From Thermoplasmata archaeon (GTDB lineage: Archaea > Thermoplasmatota > Thermoplasmata > Lutacidiplasmatales > UBA184), in NCBI GenBank assembly GCA_022750115.1, contig JAKIWI010000006.1, positions 62,001 through 126,000 on the forward strand: 64,000 bases of DNA, in the 5' to 3' direction. This document shows positions 41,343 to 49,212 of the stretch, in pieces. A program made the translations under genes and the position numbers. Numbering within the stretch: position 1 is the stretch's first letter; every line of letters begins with the position of its first letter. The notes beneath the pieces were generated by a model. That model worked only from the letters and a program-made list of their open reading frames with translations, searched no databases and was not told where the DNA came from.

Positions 41343-42431
41343 CTACGCCGAGAATACCAACGCGGACTTCGGCGCTCCGCTCGGTCGGTCGAGCAGGAGG
41401 CGGGAGAACTCCTCCACGGGACGGCGTTCGGCGACCAGGTGGTCGATCGCATCCCCGTAGGATCGCCGGAACGCGAGCAGATCCTGGACGCCCTGCTCGA
41501 AGTAGGTCCGGTTCGCGTTCACCGAGCCGACGACCGCCTGATTTTTCAGCACGAGGTCGCGGAGCAGCGACCCGAGCGGCACGGGCACCGTTCCACCGTC
41601 GGCAGGTGGGATCCCGGTCAGGACGAGCACACCGTTCGGACCGAGCGTGGGGAGGAGCCGAACGTCGATGTCGGCCGAGCCGGTGGCTTCGAGGACGAGG
41701 TCGAACGCGCCCAGCGGAACGCCCTCCCAGCCGGCCGTGACGTTGAGGTGCGATCCTCCCAACCGCGCCACGAGCGCCGCCGCCGGCGTGGCGTCGTGGC
41801 GGTCGACGGCCGTGACGTCCCAGCCGCGAATGCGGAGGCACGCGACGGCGAGGAGACCGATCGCTCCCGTCCCGGCGACGAGCGCTTTCGGCGGACCCGC
41901 GGGCGGATAGCCGGGGGTGGGTTCGCGGCGCGAGAGGACAAGACGTCCCTCCTCGAGCGCCTTCTCGACCACGCTCAGCGGCTCGAGCAGGACGGCGACG
42001 GCGGAGAGCTCGGGCGGGACGACGACGACGTAGTCCGGACGCTCGACGTATTCGTCCGCGAAGTAGCCGTCGGCCCCGCCGATGCCGCGCTCGGTGAACC
42101 GTCCGCTCGAGCAGAAGTCCGAGCGGGCGGAGAGGCAGAACCGGCAGATCCCGCAGCCTCGTCGGACCGTGGCAACGACCAGGTCGCCCGGGTGGAACTC
42201 CGAGACCGACTCGCCGGTCCGCTCCACGACGCCGAGATTCTCGTGGCCAAGGATCAGGTCCGTCCGACCGTCGGGGGCGCGCCCGTACTTTCCGGCGACG
42301 ATGTCTCGGTCGGTCCCGCAAACACCGCATTCCCGGATCCGCACCAGCATCTCTCCGGGACCGGGGACCGGCGAGGGCACATCCGCGAGGCGAACACCGG
42401 GCGTCGGCGGACGGACGAGGAGCGCGCGCAC
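41343..42431 (-). CDS. gdh: Glucose 1-dehydrogenase, zinc-dependent MDR type
   Basis: 362 aa. Catalytic zinc ligands in GVCGTDRDI (about residue 38) and LGHENLG (about 62); the structural zinc cluster RGCGICRFC with a fourth Cys in SDFCSSG (about 92-110). The NAD(P) Rossmann segment is VAGTGAIGLLAVACLRIRG, and the acid-basic VDRHD after it suits NADP. It oxidises glucose, and by family analogy galactose, to the aldonate in the archaeal Entner-Doudoroff route. The KDG aldolase gene is 7 nt upstream on the same strand. Confidence 0.9.
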   Translation of the reverse strand: MRALLVRPPTPGVRLADVPSPVPGPGEMLVRIRECGVCGTDRDIVAGKYGRAPDGRTDLILGHENLGVVERTGESVSEFHPGDLVVATVRRGCGICRFCLSARSDFCSSGRFTERGIGGADGYFADEYVERPDYVVVVPPELSAVAVLLEPLSVVEKALEEGRLVLSRREPTPGYPPAGPPKALVAGTGAIGLLAVACLRIRGWDVTAVDRHDATPAAALVARLGGSHLNVTAGWEGVPLGAFDLVLEATGSADIDVRLLPTLGPNGVLVLTGIPPADGGTVPVPLGSLLRDLVLKNQAVVGSVNANRTYFEQGVQDLLAFRRSYGDAIDHLVAERRPVEEFSRLLLDRPSGAPKSALVFSA

Positions 42432-42438
42432 TCGGCCC

Positions 42439-43329
42439 CTACAGAAACGGACGGAGAGCCGCGAGAAGCGGGTCGAACGCGGCGAGCACCGTTCGCTCCT
42501 CCTCCGGGGTGAGTGCTTCGTACGGGGCTCGGTACCCGATGCGCGCGCCCCAGGTGCGGGTCGACAGGAACTTCCCCGTCGACGGGAACGGTCCGGTGTG
42601 GATCGCCTCGGCGAGTCGGGTCACGAGGATCTGCAGCTCGTTCGCGCGCGCAGTCTCGTGCGCGCGCGCCGCGCGGACGAGCGCCGCACCGAGCTTCGGA
42701 ACGACGTTCGCGGTGCCGAGGATCGCACCGCTCGCCCCGTTCTCGATCGAGGCGGCGGCGAGCGCATCGTCGCCGGGCAAGATCGGGAACCCCTCGGGGG
42801 CGCCGTGCAGGAACGAGAGGACGCTCGCGAGGTAGCCGGCGGTGTCTTTCAGCCCATCCAGGATCCGCTCCCGTGCGAGGCGATGCACGAGCTCCGGTGG
42901 TAACGGGTACCCGACGAGGCTCGGAATGTTGTAGGCGAGGAGCGGGATCTTCGTCGCGTCCCGGATCGCCCGATAGTAGTGCGCGATCGCCTCGGGGGTC
43001 GGGTGGAGGTAGTACGGCGGTACCGCGACCAGGGCGGCGGCGCCCAGCTCCTCGGCCATCGTGGCGTACCGAACCGCGAGCCGCGTGCTCGGGGCTCCGA
43101 TCCCGATCCACGCATCGGTCTTGCCGGTGAGGCTCTCGATGTCGGTCTCGACGAGCAGCCGACGCTCGGGTTCCTCGACGGTCGGGAACTCTCCGAGCGA
43201 CCCGAGAACGAACAGGTGGTCGGCGCCGGCCGTACAGAGCGCGCGAGCGTACGGCCCGTTCCGGCCCGGGTCGAGGGCGCCGGACTCGTCGAACAGCGTC
43301 GGAACGGGTATCACGAGTCCCGAGAGCAT
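42439..43329 (-). CDS. kdgA: 2-keto-3-deoxygluconate aldolase, DHDPS/NAL superfamily
   Basis: 296 aa TIM-barrel class I aldolase. Key positions: GSLGEFPTVEE (the GxxGE loop, about residue 42), catalytic Tyr in YNIPSLVGYPL (about 130) and Schiff-base Lys in LDGLKDTAGY (about 154). ATG 43329 gives a family-length protein (MLSGLVIPVPTLFD); a longer opening runs into the divergent rnhB gene. With glucose dehydrogenase next to it, KDG aldolase is a better call than dihydrodipicolinate synthase. A TATA-like CATAAGG about 24 nt upstream implies a leaderless message. Confidence 0.88.
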   Translation of the reverse strand: MLSGLVIPVPTLFDESGALDPGRNGPYARALCTAGADHLFVLGSLGEFPTVEEPERRLLVETDIESLTGKTDAWIGIGAPSTRLAVRYATMAEELGAAALVAVPPYYLHPTPEAIAHYYRAIRDATKIPLLAYNIPSLVGYPLPPELVHRLARERILDGLKDTAGYLASVLSFLHGAPEGFPILPGDDALAAASIENGASGAILGTANVVPKLGAALVRAARAHETARANELQILVTRLAEAIHTGPFPSTGKFLSTRTWGARIGYRAPYEALTPEEERTVLAAFDPLLAALRPFL

Positions 43330-43384
43330 CTCGCGCGCGAGGCGGACGGTCCTTATGGGGTTCGCGCCATCGGGACGACGTCCG

Positions 43385-44080
43385 ATGGCCGGGTTCGCGG
43401 TGGCCCCGGCGCCGACCCCCTCGGGGGCGGTCCTTGGGATCGACGAGGCGGGCCGAGGGAGTCTGGTCGGTCCGTTGGTCGTTGGCGGGTTCCTCACCGA
43501 TTCCGATCGGATCCCGGAGCTCCGACGCGCCGGCGTGCGCGACTCGAAGCTCCTGTCGCCCGGCCGCCGGGAGGAGATTTTTCAGGAACTTTCGGATCTC
43601 GGGTCCCGCCTGGTGGTGCATCTCCCGGCGCGCAGCGTCGATCGCGCGGTGGCCCACGGCGGGCTCAACGACCTGGAACTCTCCGCCTTTGCCGAGCTCG
43701 TCCGACGGTCGCGGCCCGCGTTCGCGTTCGCGGATGCCTGCGACCCGGTGGCCGAGCGGTTCGGCCGCCGCCTCGCCGCAGCGTCCGGAACGGGTTGCGT
43801 CGTGCACGCCCGCCACAAGGCGGACCGCGACCTCCCCATTGTCGCGGCCGCCTCGATCGTCGCCAAGGTGCACCGCGATCGTGCGCTCGCCCGTCTGCGC
43901 CACCGCCTCGGATCCGAGCTGGGCAGCGGGTACCCGTCGGACGTGCGGACCGTGGCGTTCGTCCGTTCGACGCTCGCCGACGGCAGCGCGCCACCGTCGT
44001 GGCTGCGCGCCTCCTGGTCGACGACGGAAAGACTTATGGAAGCCCGGTCGGCTCGACCGCTCGAGGCGTTCGGCCCGTGA
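43385..44080 (+). CDS. rnhB: Ribonuclease HII
   Basis: 231 aa enzyme removing ribonucleotides from DNA and RNA primers. Catalytic motifs are LGIDEAGRGSLVGPLVVGG (Asp-Glu pair at about 17-18), RDSKLLSPGRREE, the third carboxylate in FADACDP and the fourth in AASIVAKVHRD, with the HKADRDLPIVAAASI block. The start is ATG 43385; longer openings overlap kdgA. The SCP2 gene starts within its stop codon (GTGA). Confidence 0.93.
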   Translation: MAGFAVAPAPTPSGAVLGIDEAGRGSLVGPLVVGGFLTDSDRIPELRRAGVRDSKLLSPGRREEIFQELSDLGSRLVVHLPARSVDRAVAHGGLNDLELSAFAELVRRSRPAFAFADACDPVAERFGRRLAAASGTGCVVHARHKADRDLPIVAAASIVAKVHRDRALARLRHRLGSELGSGYPSDVRTVAFVRSTLADGSAPPSWLRASWSTTERLMEARSARPLEAFGP

Positions 44081-44409
44081 TCGAGGAGACTCTCGCGGGG
44101 ATCGTCGAGCGGTTCAACCGCCACACGGAGCAGAACCCGGCGCTCCGCACCGAGCTCGCCGGACTCGTCCGTTCCATCCGGATCAAGCTGACGGACGAGG
44201 GGACGTACGCCGTCGACCTCGCCAACGGGCGCCTCCAGAACCTGCGGAGCGACGGCACCGGCAAGGCCGACCTGACGATCACGACCGACCGGGCGACGTT
44301 CCTCGGCCTCGTTGCAAAGGAGATCGGCCCGATGAAGGCGCTCGTGACGCGCCGCCTGGCGATCGACGGAAGCCTCGAGGACAAGCTGCTGTTCCGCAAG
44401 CTCCTCTGA
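44077..44409 (+). CDS. SCP2 sterol-carrier domain protein
   Basis: 110 aa from a GTG that overlaps the rnhB stop (GTGA). The whole chain is one SCP2 fold: ETLAGIVERFNRHTEQNPAL, RIKLTDEGTYAVDLANGRL, KADLTITTDRATFLGLVAKE, and the closing helix ALVTRRLAIDGSLEDKL. Such proteins bind lipids or acyl chains in a hydrophobic pocket; the ligand here is unknown. Confidence 0.83.
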   Translation: MIEETLAGIVERFNRHTEQNPALRTELAGLVRSIRIKLTDEGTYAVDLANGRLQNLRSDGTGKADLTITTDRATFLGLVAKEIGPMKALVTRRLAIDGSLEDKLLFRKLL

Positions 44410-44424
44410 GGGAGCGCTGCGGTG

Positions 44425-44925
44425 CTACGGCAGGAAGACGCAGGCCGCGATGCAGACGCCGTAGTGATCCATCGGGATGACGAGCTCCTCGGTCCGGTAA
44501 TGGATCCGTCGGAGTTCGACGCCGCGGAAGTGCGCGATCTCCTCCATCCGCCACCGGAGGAACTCCTTCAGCGATTTCTGCGTCCCGTGGACGTGGCCCT
44601 CGGCGACGTAGCCGCCCTGGCCGTCGGTTCGGAATCCGTACGAGATCCCGGAACTGATCACCTCGCCTTCCCCGCCGCCCATGCGCGCGAGGACGGTGTG
44701 CGTGATCGCGCCCCGCGCGATCGGGACTCGGTCGACCTGCCGGATCCCGATCGGGAGGACCGAGGAGACGCTGACGAGGTTCTGCTCGCCGATCCCCGCC
44801 TGCAAGAGCGCGAGGTCGAAGGCGTTGAGCTCACTCGTCTTGTTGATCCCTTTCCCGCTCGTGACGAAGAAACGGGTTGGGATCGGGACGAGCGTACCCT
44901 CGCGAGCCTCGGGTCGACGCGGCAC
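44425..44925 (-). CDS. pdaD: Pyruvoyl-dependent arginine decarboxylase
   Basis: 166 aa from a GTG with a TATA box 28 nt upstream (leaderless). Family marks are FFVTSGKGINKTSELNAFD and LQAGIGEQNLVSVSSVLP, in which the proenzyme is cleaved between the two Ser of VSS to create the pyruvoyl group. Downstream motifs VPIARGAITHTVLARMGG and SSGISYGF follow the family, and the end matches EELVIPMDHYGVCIAACVF. It makes agmatine for polyamines and, in many archaea, for agmatidine in tRNA-Ile. Confidence 0.93.
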   Translation of the reverse strand: MPRRPEAREGTLVPIPTRFFVTSGKGINKTSELNAFDLALLQAGIGEQNLVSVSSVLPIGIRQVDRVPIARGAITHTVLARMGGGEGEVISSGISYGFRTDGQGGYVAEGHVHGTQKSLKEFLRWRMEEIAHFRGVELRRIHYRTEELVIPMDHYGVCIAACVFLP

Positions 44926-44948
44926 GGCTGCGGGGAGTGGTCGCGGGC

Positions 44949-44957
44949 CTTAAGAGT
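44949..44957 (-). promoter_or_regulatory. TATA box of pdaD
   Basis: CTCTTAAGG (minus strand) centred 28 nt before the pdaD GTG. Confidence 0.5.
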
Positions 44958-44986
44958 TCGGTCGAGGGACGCCGCGAAACCGAACT

Positions 44987-45559
44987 CTACACCATGATGG
45001 CGTGACGGGCCCGCATCGATTCCTCGGATTCGCGACGCACCCGCATCAACTCCGCGACCAGGGCATCGGTAAGGCGCAGGCTCGCCGACTCGAACAGTGT
45101 GCCCAGCGGAGCGAGCCGCCGGCGCTCATCGTCGTCGGGGAACTCGAACGAGAGAAGGAGGCTCGCGGCGTGCGCGAGCTTGGAGGTCGCGCGCCCGGTG
45201 ACGACGATCAGCTCCGCGCCCTCGCGACGCACGATGTTCGCGGTTTGCGTCGAGGACTGGCTCTCGCCGGCGCCCGAGAGGATGAAGACGGCGTCGCCCT
45301 TCCGGACGATCGGCGTCACACTCTCGCCGATCACGTAGGCGGTGAGGCCGGTCTGGACGAGGCGCATCGCGAACGCGCGACCGATGATCCCGGAGCGTCC
45401 AGCCCCGTAGACGAACGTCGCCGGCGCGCGGTCCAGGATCGCGACGGCCCGGTCGACCTTCGCCGGGTCGAGCCGGTCGATCGCTTCGCCGACGCGACGG
45501 CCGATGTACGACTGCGCTCGCGAGAAGCGCGACCCTTCAGTGCCGGCGTCGTCCGCCAC
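44987..45559 (-). CDS. 6-phospho-3-hexuloisomerase-like SIS protein
   Basis: 190 aa, single SIS domain. It follows the hexuloisomerase pattern VYGAGRSGIIGRAFAMRLVQ (about residues 50-69), VIGESVTPIVRKGDAVFILSGAGES (about 76-100) and LGTLFESASLRLTDALVAELM. The usual partner hexulose-6-phosphate synthase is not nearby; instead the gene overlaps the end of a TIM-barrel protein by 23 bases and is co-transcribed with it. Substrate therefore uncertain. Confidence 0.82.
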   Translation of the reverse strand: MADDAGTEGSRFSRAQSYIGRRVGEAIDRLDPAKVDRAVAILDRAPATFVYGAGRSGIIGRAFAMRLVQTGLTAYVIGESVTPIVRKGDAVFILSGAGESQSSTQTANIVRREGAELIVVTGRATSKLAHAASLLLSFEFPDDDERRRLAPLGTLFESASLRLTDALVAELMRVRRESEESMRARHAIMV

Positions 45560-46718
45560 GATCGGGCCTCTTTGCCGACGGCTTCGCGCGCGCGGCGATC
45601 GGCGCTACGGGGCGCCGGGGACCGGCGGGGGGTGCCCGCGCGGCGGGGCGGAGCGTCGCCACCGGCTTGGTCGGCACAACCGGCTTCTTCGCGAGAGGCG
45701 CCGCGGGGGCATGCCGCTTCGCGTAGCGCTTCGCGAGCGCACGCTCGTAGAGGAGTTTCATGTACATCGCGTCGTGCTCGAGGAGCGGCGAGCTCGAGAT
45801 CACCGTCACGTCGTACTCGCGGTCGGCGAACAATTCCGCCACCGGGTCGAATCGCGCCTGACCGCGCTTGATCGGGGTGAGCCGGAACTCCCCGGGACCG
45901 TAGAACTCCACGCCGGCGAAGTTCATGTAGAGCTCTCCGCCGCTCGCTTTCACGAACTCCTCGACGATGGGACGGAGGTCGTCGGGCGTCTCGAAGATCT
46001 TGTGCTCGCGCGCGGCGAGGTGGGGGAGGTTGAGCACCGGCACGACGCCCTTCACCTGATGGGCGACCTCGAGGATCTCCTCGCGCGAACCGAACACATC
46101 GGGGTGGCCGCTCGGCTCGATGCCGAGCCGGACCGACCCGTGCGAATACTCCTTCAGCCAATCGGAAAGTTCGCGGGCGACCTCGGTCAGCTCTTGGACG
46201 CTGTCGGACCGGCTCCCCGGGCCGTAGAATCCGAGGTGCGTCACGGCCATACGAGCGCCGAGCCCCTCGGCGAGGACCGAGGCCCATTGGATCTGGTGCA
46301 TCGAGCGCTCGCGGGCCTCTTGGCTTCCGAAGAAATCGACGTAGTACGGAGCGTGGAGCGTGAGGTCGACGTCGAGCGCGCGCGCGAGCGCCTTCGTCTG
46401 CGCGAGGTCCGCATAGTCCTTGGCGAGGCTCCAGGTCAGCGTCGTCAGGCCGTCCTTTTTCCCGAGGGGAGCGACCATGCGCGGCGCGCTCGGCGGGGCC
46501 GGCTTGTCGCCCGCGCCGACGCCCACGACAAGCTGGAGGAGCAGCTCGCGCGCGGCCTTCCCGATCTCCTCGTCGAGAACGACGCGCGTGAGCGGATTGA
46601 CCTTGATGAATTGGACCTCCATCGCGGTGAGACCGAGATGGTGAACGTCGGAGATCCCGTCCCTCAGGGTGCGTCCCTTACACGAAAGGGGAATCCCTGC
46701 AGGGCCAAACCGAATCAC
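45537..46718 (-). CDS. Endonuclease IV/xylose isomerase-like TIM-barrel protein with basic tail
   Basis: 393 aa from a GTG. The barrel (residues 1-325) resembles Nfo: LTLHAPYYVDFFG, AVTHLGFYGPG, LGIEPSGHPDVFGS, VLNLPHLAA and SSPLLEHDAMYMK. Several endonuclease IV zinc ligands are replaced: the Asp before CH is Asn (LNLPH) and the HLND/DRHE and final Glu motifs are not visible. AP-endonuclease activity is thus doubtful, and a sugar-phosphate role with the overlapping SIS gene is possible. From about residue 325 the chain is Ala/Pro/Lys/Arg-rich (APLAKKPVVPTKPVATLRP), a possible nucleic-acid-binding tail. Its TATA box overlaps the end of pcm. Confidence 0.7.
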   Translation of the reverse strand: MIRFGPAGIPLSCKGRTLRDGISDVHHLGLTAMEVQFIKVNPLTRVVLDEEIGKAARELLLQLVVGVGAGDKPAPPSAPRMVAPLGKKDGLTTLTWSLAKDYADLAQTKALARALDVDLTLHAPYYVDFFGSQEARERSMHQIQWASVLAEGLGARMAVTHLGFYGPGSRSDSVQELTEVARELSDWLKEYSHGSVRLGIEPSGHPDVFGSREEILEVAHQVKGVVPVLNLPHLAAREHKIFETPDDLRPIVEEFVKASGGELYMNFAGVEFYGPGEFRLTPIKRGQARFDPVAELFADREYDVTVISSSPLLEHDAMYMKLLYERALAKRYAKRHAPAAPLAKKPVVPTKPVATLRPAARAPPAGPRRPVAPIAARAKPSAKRPDRGGRRRH

Positions 46719-46764
46719 AACTAATCAAGCCTCAAAATTGGCGGGACGTCCGCAATCGGCGGCC

Positions 46765-46773
46765 CTATATATG
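46765..46773 (-). promoter_or_regulatory. TATA box of the TIM-barrel/SIS operon, inside the pcm 3' end
   Basis: CATATATAG (minus strand) includes the pcm stop codon; it predicts a start near 46743 and a leader of about 25 nt before GTG 46718. An A/T patch at 46732-46739 could be an alternative element. Confidence 0.5.
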
Positions 46774-47397
46774 GGGTCTTAAGGGGACAAATCGGCACAC
46801 CGGTCCGTGCGTGATGGAGCCGGTCGCGCCATCCCTCCGGTACGTCGTGAGGATCTGCGAGTGGGCATCGCCGATGGGCGCGACGAGCCGCCCTCCCTCC
46901 GAGAGCGCGGCGATCCAAGTCGGGAGCAGTTGCGGGCTCGCGAACGAAACGATCACGGAATCGAACACCGCGCCTTCGGGCACGCTCTCGCGACCGTCGC
47001 GGATGCGGATCGTCGCATCGACCCCGAGTCGCGCGAGGACGTGCCGGCTCTGCGCGGCGAGCGTCGGGTCGAGCTCGACCCCGACGAGGTGGGCCGAAGG
47101 GCCGGCCAGCGGAGCGGCGACGGCGAGCAGGTAGCCGCTCCCGCTGCCGATCTCCAAGAGGTTCCGACCCGGTCGCACGCCGGCCGCCTCGAGCTGCATC
47201 GCGACCATGTGGGGCGCGGAGACCGTCGCGAACCCGCTCGCGAGAGGGACCGGCTCGTCGTCGTAGGCGCGCCGCTGATGCTCGACGGGGACGAACCAGT
47301 GTCGCGGTACCGAGCGCATCGCCGAGGCGATTCCCGGGGGGACCCCCCCCAGGCCTTTCACCATCCGACGGGCGGACGTCTCCCAGTCGTCGCTCAC
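46765..47397 (-). CDS. pcm: Protein-L-isoaspartate O-methyltransferase
   Basis: 210 aa SAM-dependent repair methyltransferase for isoaspartyl residues. Motifs: DEPVPLASGFATVSAPHMVA near residue 51 (the PIMT-specific segment), LEIGSGSGYLLAVAA (SAM motif I, about residue 80), VGVELDP and GAVFDSVIVSFAS, with LVAPIGD at the end. It overlaps the rlmE/FtsJ-like gene by four bases (ATGA). The next promoter, CTATATATG, lies in its last codons. Confidence 0.92.
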   Translation of the reverse strand: MSDDWETSARRMVKGLGGVPPGIASAMRSVPRHWFVPVEHQRRAYDDEPVPLASGFATVSAPHMVAMQLEAAGVRPGRNLLEIGSGSGYLLAVAAPLAGPSAHLVGVELDPTLAAQSRHVLARLGVDATIRIRDGRESVPEGAVFDSVIVSFASPQLLPTWIAALSEGGRLVAPIGDAHSQILTTYRRDGATGSITHGPVCRFVPLRPHI

Positions 47398-48002
47398 GGA
47401 GCCTTCCGGATCGCGTGGTAGCCGAGGCCGATGAGGTAGAGCTCGCTCGAACTTTCCCGCGAGGCGGGAGGCTTCGTGCGCACCCAGCGGCGGAACGACG
47501 GAGCGAGGTCGGCGTCGAGCTCCGCTTGCTCCTCTCCCGCGAACACCTTCGCGACGAACGAACCGCCGGCCGCGAGCACGTGGTCGGCCAGCTCGAACGC
47601 GGCGCGGACGAGGGCGACCGAGCGAGCATGGTCGGTCGCGTAGGCGCCGCTGATCCGCGGCGACATGTCGGACAGCACCGCGTCGAACGGGCGGTGCCCC
47701 AGGCGGTCGGGGAGCGTCTCGGATCCGACCGTCCCGCGGACCACCGTCACCCCGTCGATCGGCTCGATGGGGCGAGGGTCGACGGCGACCACCTCTCCGC
47801 GACGGCCCACCCGCTCCACGGCGACGATCGACCAGCCGCCGGGGGCCGCGCCGAGGTCGAGGACGCGGTCGCCCGCGCGCAGGATCGGGTAGCGGTCGAG
47901 GAGGTGTTCGAGCTTGAAGGCGGCCCGCGAGCGCAGTCCTTCCGACTGGGCCGCGCGGTAGAACGGGTCGCGCCGGCGCTCGGCGACGAATCGACGTCCC
48001 AT
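47394..48002 (-). CDS. rlmE: Ribosomal RNA large subunit 2'-O-methyltransferase (FtsJ/RrmJ)
   Basis: 202 aa from ATG 48002, with GGTTATCC 30 nt upstream. The K-D-K-E catalytic tetrad is visible: Lys in SRAAFKLEHL (about 41), SAM motif VLDLGAAPGGW, Asp in LSDMSPRISG, Lys in GGSFVAKVF and Glu in SSSELYLIGLG. It methylates the 2'-hydroxyl of a 23S rRNA uridine (A-loop). It is followed by pcm with a four-base overlap; a tRNA-Pro gene lies 60 nt upstream on the same strand. Confidence 0.93.
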   Translation of the reverse strand: MGRRFVAERRRDPFYRAAQSEGLRSRAAFKLEHLLDRYPILRAGDRVLDLGAAPGGWSIVAVERVGRRGEVVAVDPRPIEPIDGVTVVRGTVGSETLPDRLGHRPFDAVLSDMSPRISGAYATDHARSVALVRAAFELADHVLAAGGSFVAKVFAGEEQAELDADLAPSFRRWVRTKPPASRESSSELYLIGLGYHAIRKAP

Positions 48003-48061
48003 CGCGACCGGGTCACCGGCGAGCGACGGATAACCCGTCCGAATGGAACGGGGCGCCGGAG

Positions 48062-48136
48062 TGGGGCCGTCCGAATTTGAATCGGAGTCTCTTGCACCCC
48101 AAGCAAGAAGGATGGACCAAGCTACCCCACGGCCCC
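48062..48136 (-). tRNA. tRNA-Pro (anticodon GGG)
   Basis: A complete minus-strand cloverleaf. Acceptor stem GGGGCCG pairs with CGGCCCC; D arm is GGGT-AGCTTGGTCCA-TCCT as in other archaeal tRNA-Pro; the anticodon stem CTTGC/GCAAG closes loop TTGGGGT with anticodon GGG; the T arm is TCCGA-TTCAAAT-TCGGA. Discriminator base A follows; CCA is not encoded and no intron is present. A promoter-like GGTTATC lies at 48171-48177 about 35-40 nt before the 5' end. Confidence 0.95.
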
Positions 48137-48170
48137 GACCCGGGCGCGAGCGGCGGACCGAGGTCCGGAA

Positions 48171-48177
48171 GATAACC
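48171..48177 (-). promoter_or_regulatory. TATA-like element of tRNA-Pro
   Basis: GGTTATC (minus strand) 35-41 nt before the mature tRNA 5' end. Confidence 0.35.
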
Positions 48178-48193
48178 GTTCTGCCCCGCCGGC

Positions 48194-48379
48194 CTATCGG
48201 TGGACGAGCAGCCAGCCGGCGACGGCGACGACGGTCAGAATCCCGGTGCAGGCGACCGAGAGCCAGAAGAACGACCAGAGGTCGCTGACCCCCTCCTCGG
48301 TGGACACGGAGGGTCCGGGAGTCGAGCTTCCCGGGCTCGTGGCGTACGGGTTGACCACAACCGATTCCGAGGACGTCAT
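48194..48379 (-). CDS. Small single-span membrane protein
   Basis: 61 aa. A Ser/Pro/Thr-rich N-terminal half (SPGSSTPGPSVSTEEGV) is followed by one helix (FFWLSVACTGILTVVAVAGWLLV) and a short HR end. The ATG has an upstream TATA-like GTTAAGAAT at 48409-48417. No family recognised; it lies next to the respiratory gene block and could be an accessory subunit, but that is only location-based. Confidence 0.6.
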   Translation of the reverse strand: MTSSESVVVNPYATSPGSSTPGPSVSTEEGVSDLWSFFWLSVACTGILTVVAVAGWLLVHR

Positions 48380-48437
48380 GGGATCGACTCACCCGGGTTC
48401 GCGGGCCGATTCTTAACGACCCGGTTCGTCCGGCGGC

Positions 48438-49151
48438 CTAGCCGGCGAACCACGGCAGGCGCGCCGCGGGCCCCGTCGGCTTGAGGACGAGTCCGTGCAG
48501 GTTCGAGGCGGCGTCGCCCGGAGCGTAGGAATCCCGCTGGGCGAGCTGGTAGAGGAGGAACAGCGCGTCCTCGTCCGTCGTGACGCCGAGGGAGCGGCGC
48601 ACGTCGATGTGGAACCGCTCTGCGAGGATCGCGAGCAGCTCGGAGAAGTCGACGGGATTCTGGCCCGCCGAGGCGAAGGCGCGGCGGAACATCCCCACGA
48701 CCACGCCCGTCGAGAGTCGCAGGAGCGTCCGCCGGTCCACGACGATCGAGTGCCAGTGCGGATTCGCGTGTCCCCCGGCGCGGAGCACCAGGATCCGGAC
48801 CTCGCTGTCGATCTCGGCTGCGCCCTCGGACGCGATCCGATTCCAGGTTGCCTCGGCCGCCCGGTCGGAGCCGACGACGAAGATCGCCCGGGCCGACCGG
48901 CCCGAGTCTTTCCCGAGGGCTTCGAGGCTCCCCCAAGAGGCCTTTCCCGGCGACTCCGGGTTGGAGGGCACGAAGACGGGGAAGGTACGGCGCGGCACTC
49001 CGGCCTCCTGGACCCAGAACGCAGGGGGCACGGACCCGGCGCGGACCTTGGGTTCGACCCGGGCGTACCCGAGTCGCTTGAGGGTGGATTCGGCTTCGCG
49101 AACGCGCTCGATCTCGTCGCGCCCCACCCCGGTAGGAGCCACGTCGGTCAT
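48438..49151 (-). CDS. Soluble protein of unknown function
   Basis: 237 aa from ATG 49151 (TATA-like CCCTTATG 27 nt upstream, leaderless). An N-terminal helical region (DEIERVREAESTLKRLGYARVE) is followed by a putative alpha/beta domain with PVFVPSNPESPGKASWG, AIFVVGSDRAAEATW and HANPHWHSIVVDRR, then an alpha-helical end with FSELLAILAERFHIDVRR. The HxxxHWH cluster could bind metal. No family recognised. It lies between the small membrane gene and ctaB, with its own promoter. Confidence 0.6.
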   Translation of the reverse strand: MTDVAPTGVGRDEIERVREAESTLKRLGYARVEPKVRAGSVPPAFWVQEAGVPRRTFPVFVPSNPESPGKASWGSLEALGKDSGRSARAIFVVGSDRAAEATWNRIASEGAAEIDSEVRILVLRAGGHANPHWHSIVVDRRTLLRLSTGVVVGMFRRAFASAGQNPVDFSELLAILAERFHIDVRRSLGVTTDEDALFLLYQLAQRDSYAPGDAASNLHGLVLKPTGPAARLPWFAG

Positions 49152-49174
49152 TCCTCTCCCACCGGGTCGCCGCG

Positions 49175-49182
49175 CATAAGGG
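49175..49182 (-). promoter_or_regulatory. TATA-like element of the 237-aa protein gene
   Basis: CCCTTATG (minus strand) centred 27 nt before ATG 49151. Confidence 0.45.
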
Positions 49183-49212
49183 TACGGTGGGTCGACGGCA
49201 ATCGCACGGTGC

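Noticed and set aside
41227..42330. Upstream extension of the S8e reading frame
   Set aside because: S8e starts at ATG 41226 (MGIWQGRS); the extension is a frame through the glucose dehydrogenase gene.
46732..46773. A/T-rich stretch near 46.74 kb as a possible replication origin or integration site
   Set aside because: It is short, holds no repeated motif and is explained by the promoter of the TIM-barrel gene.
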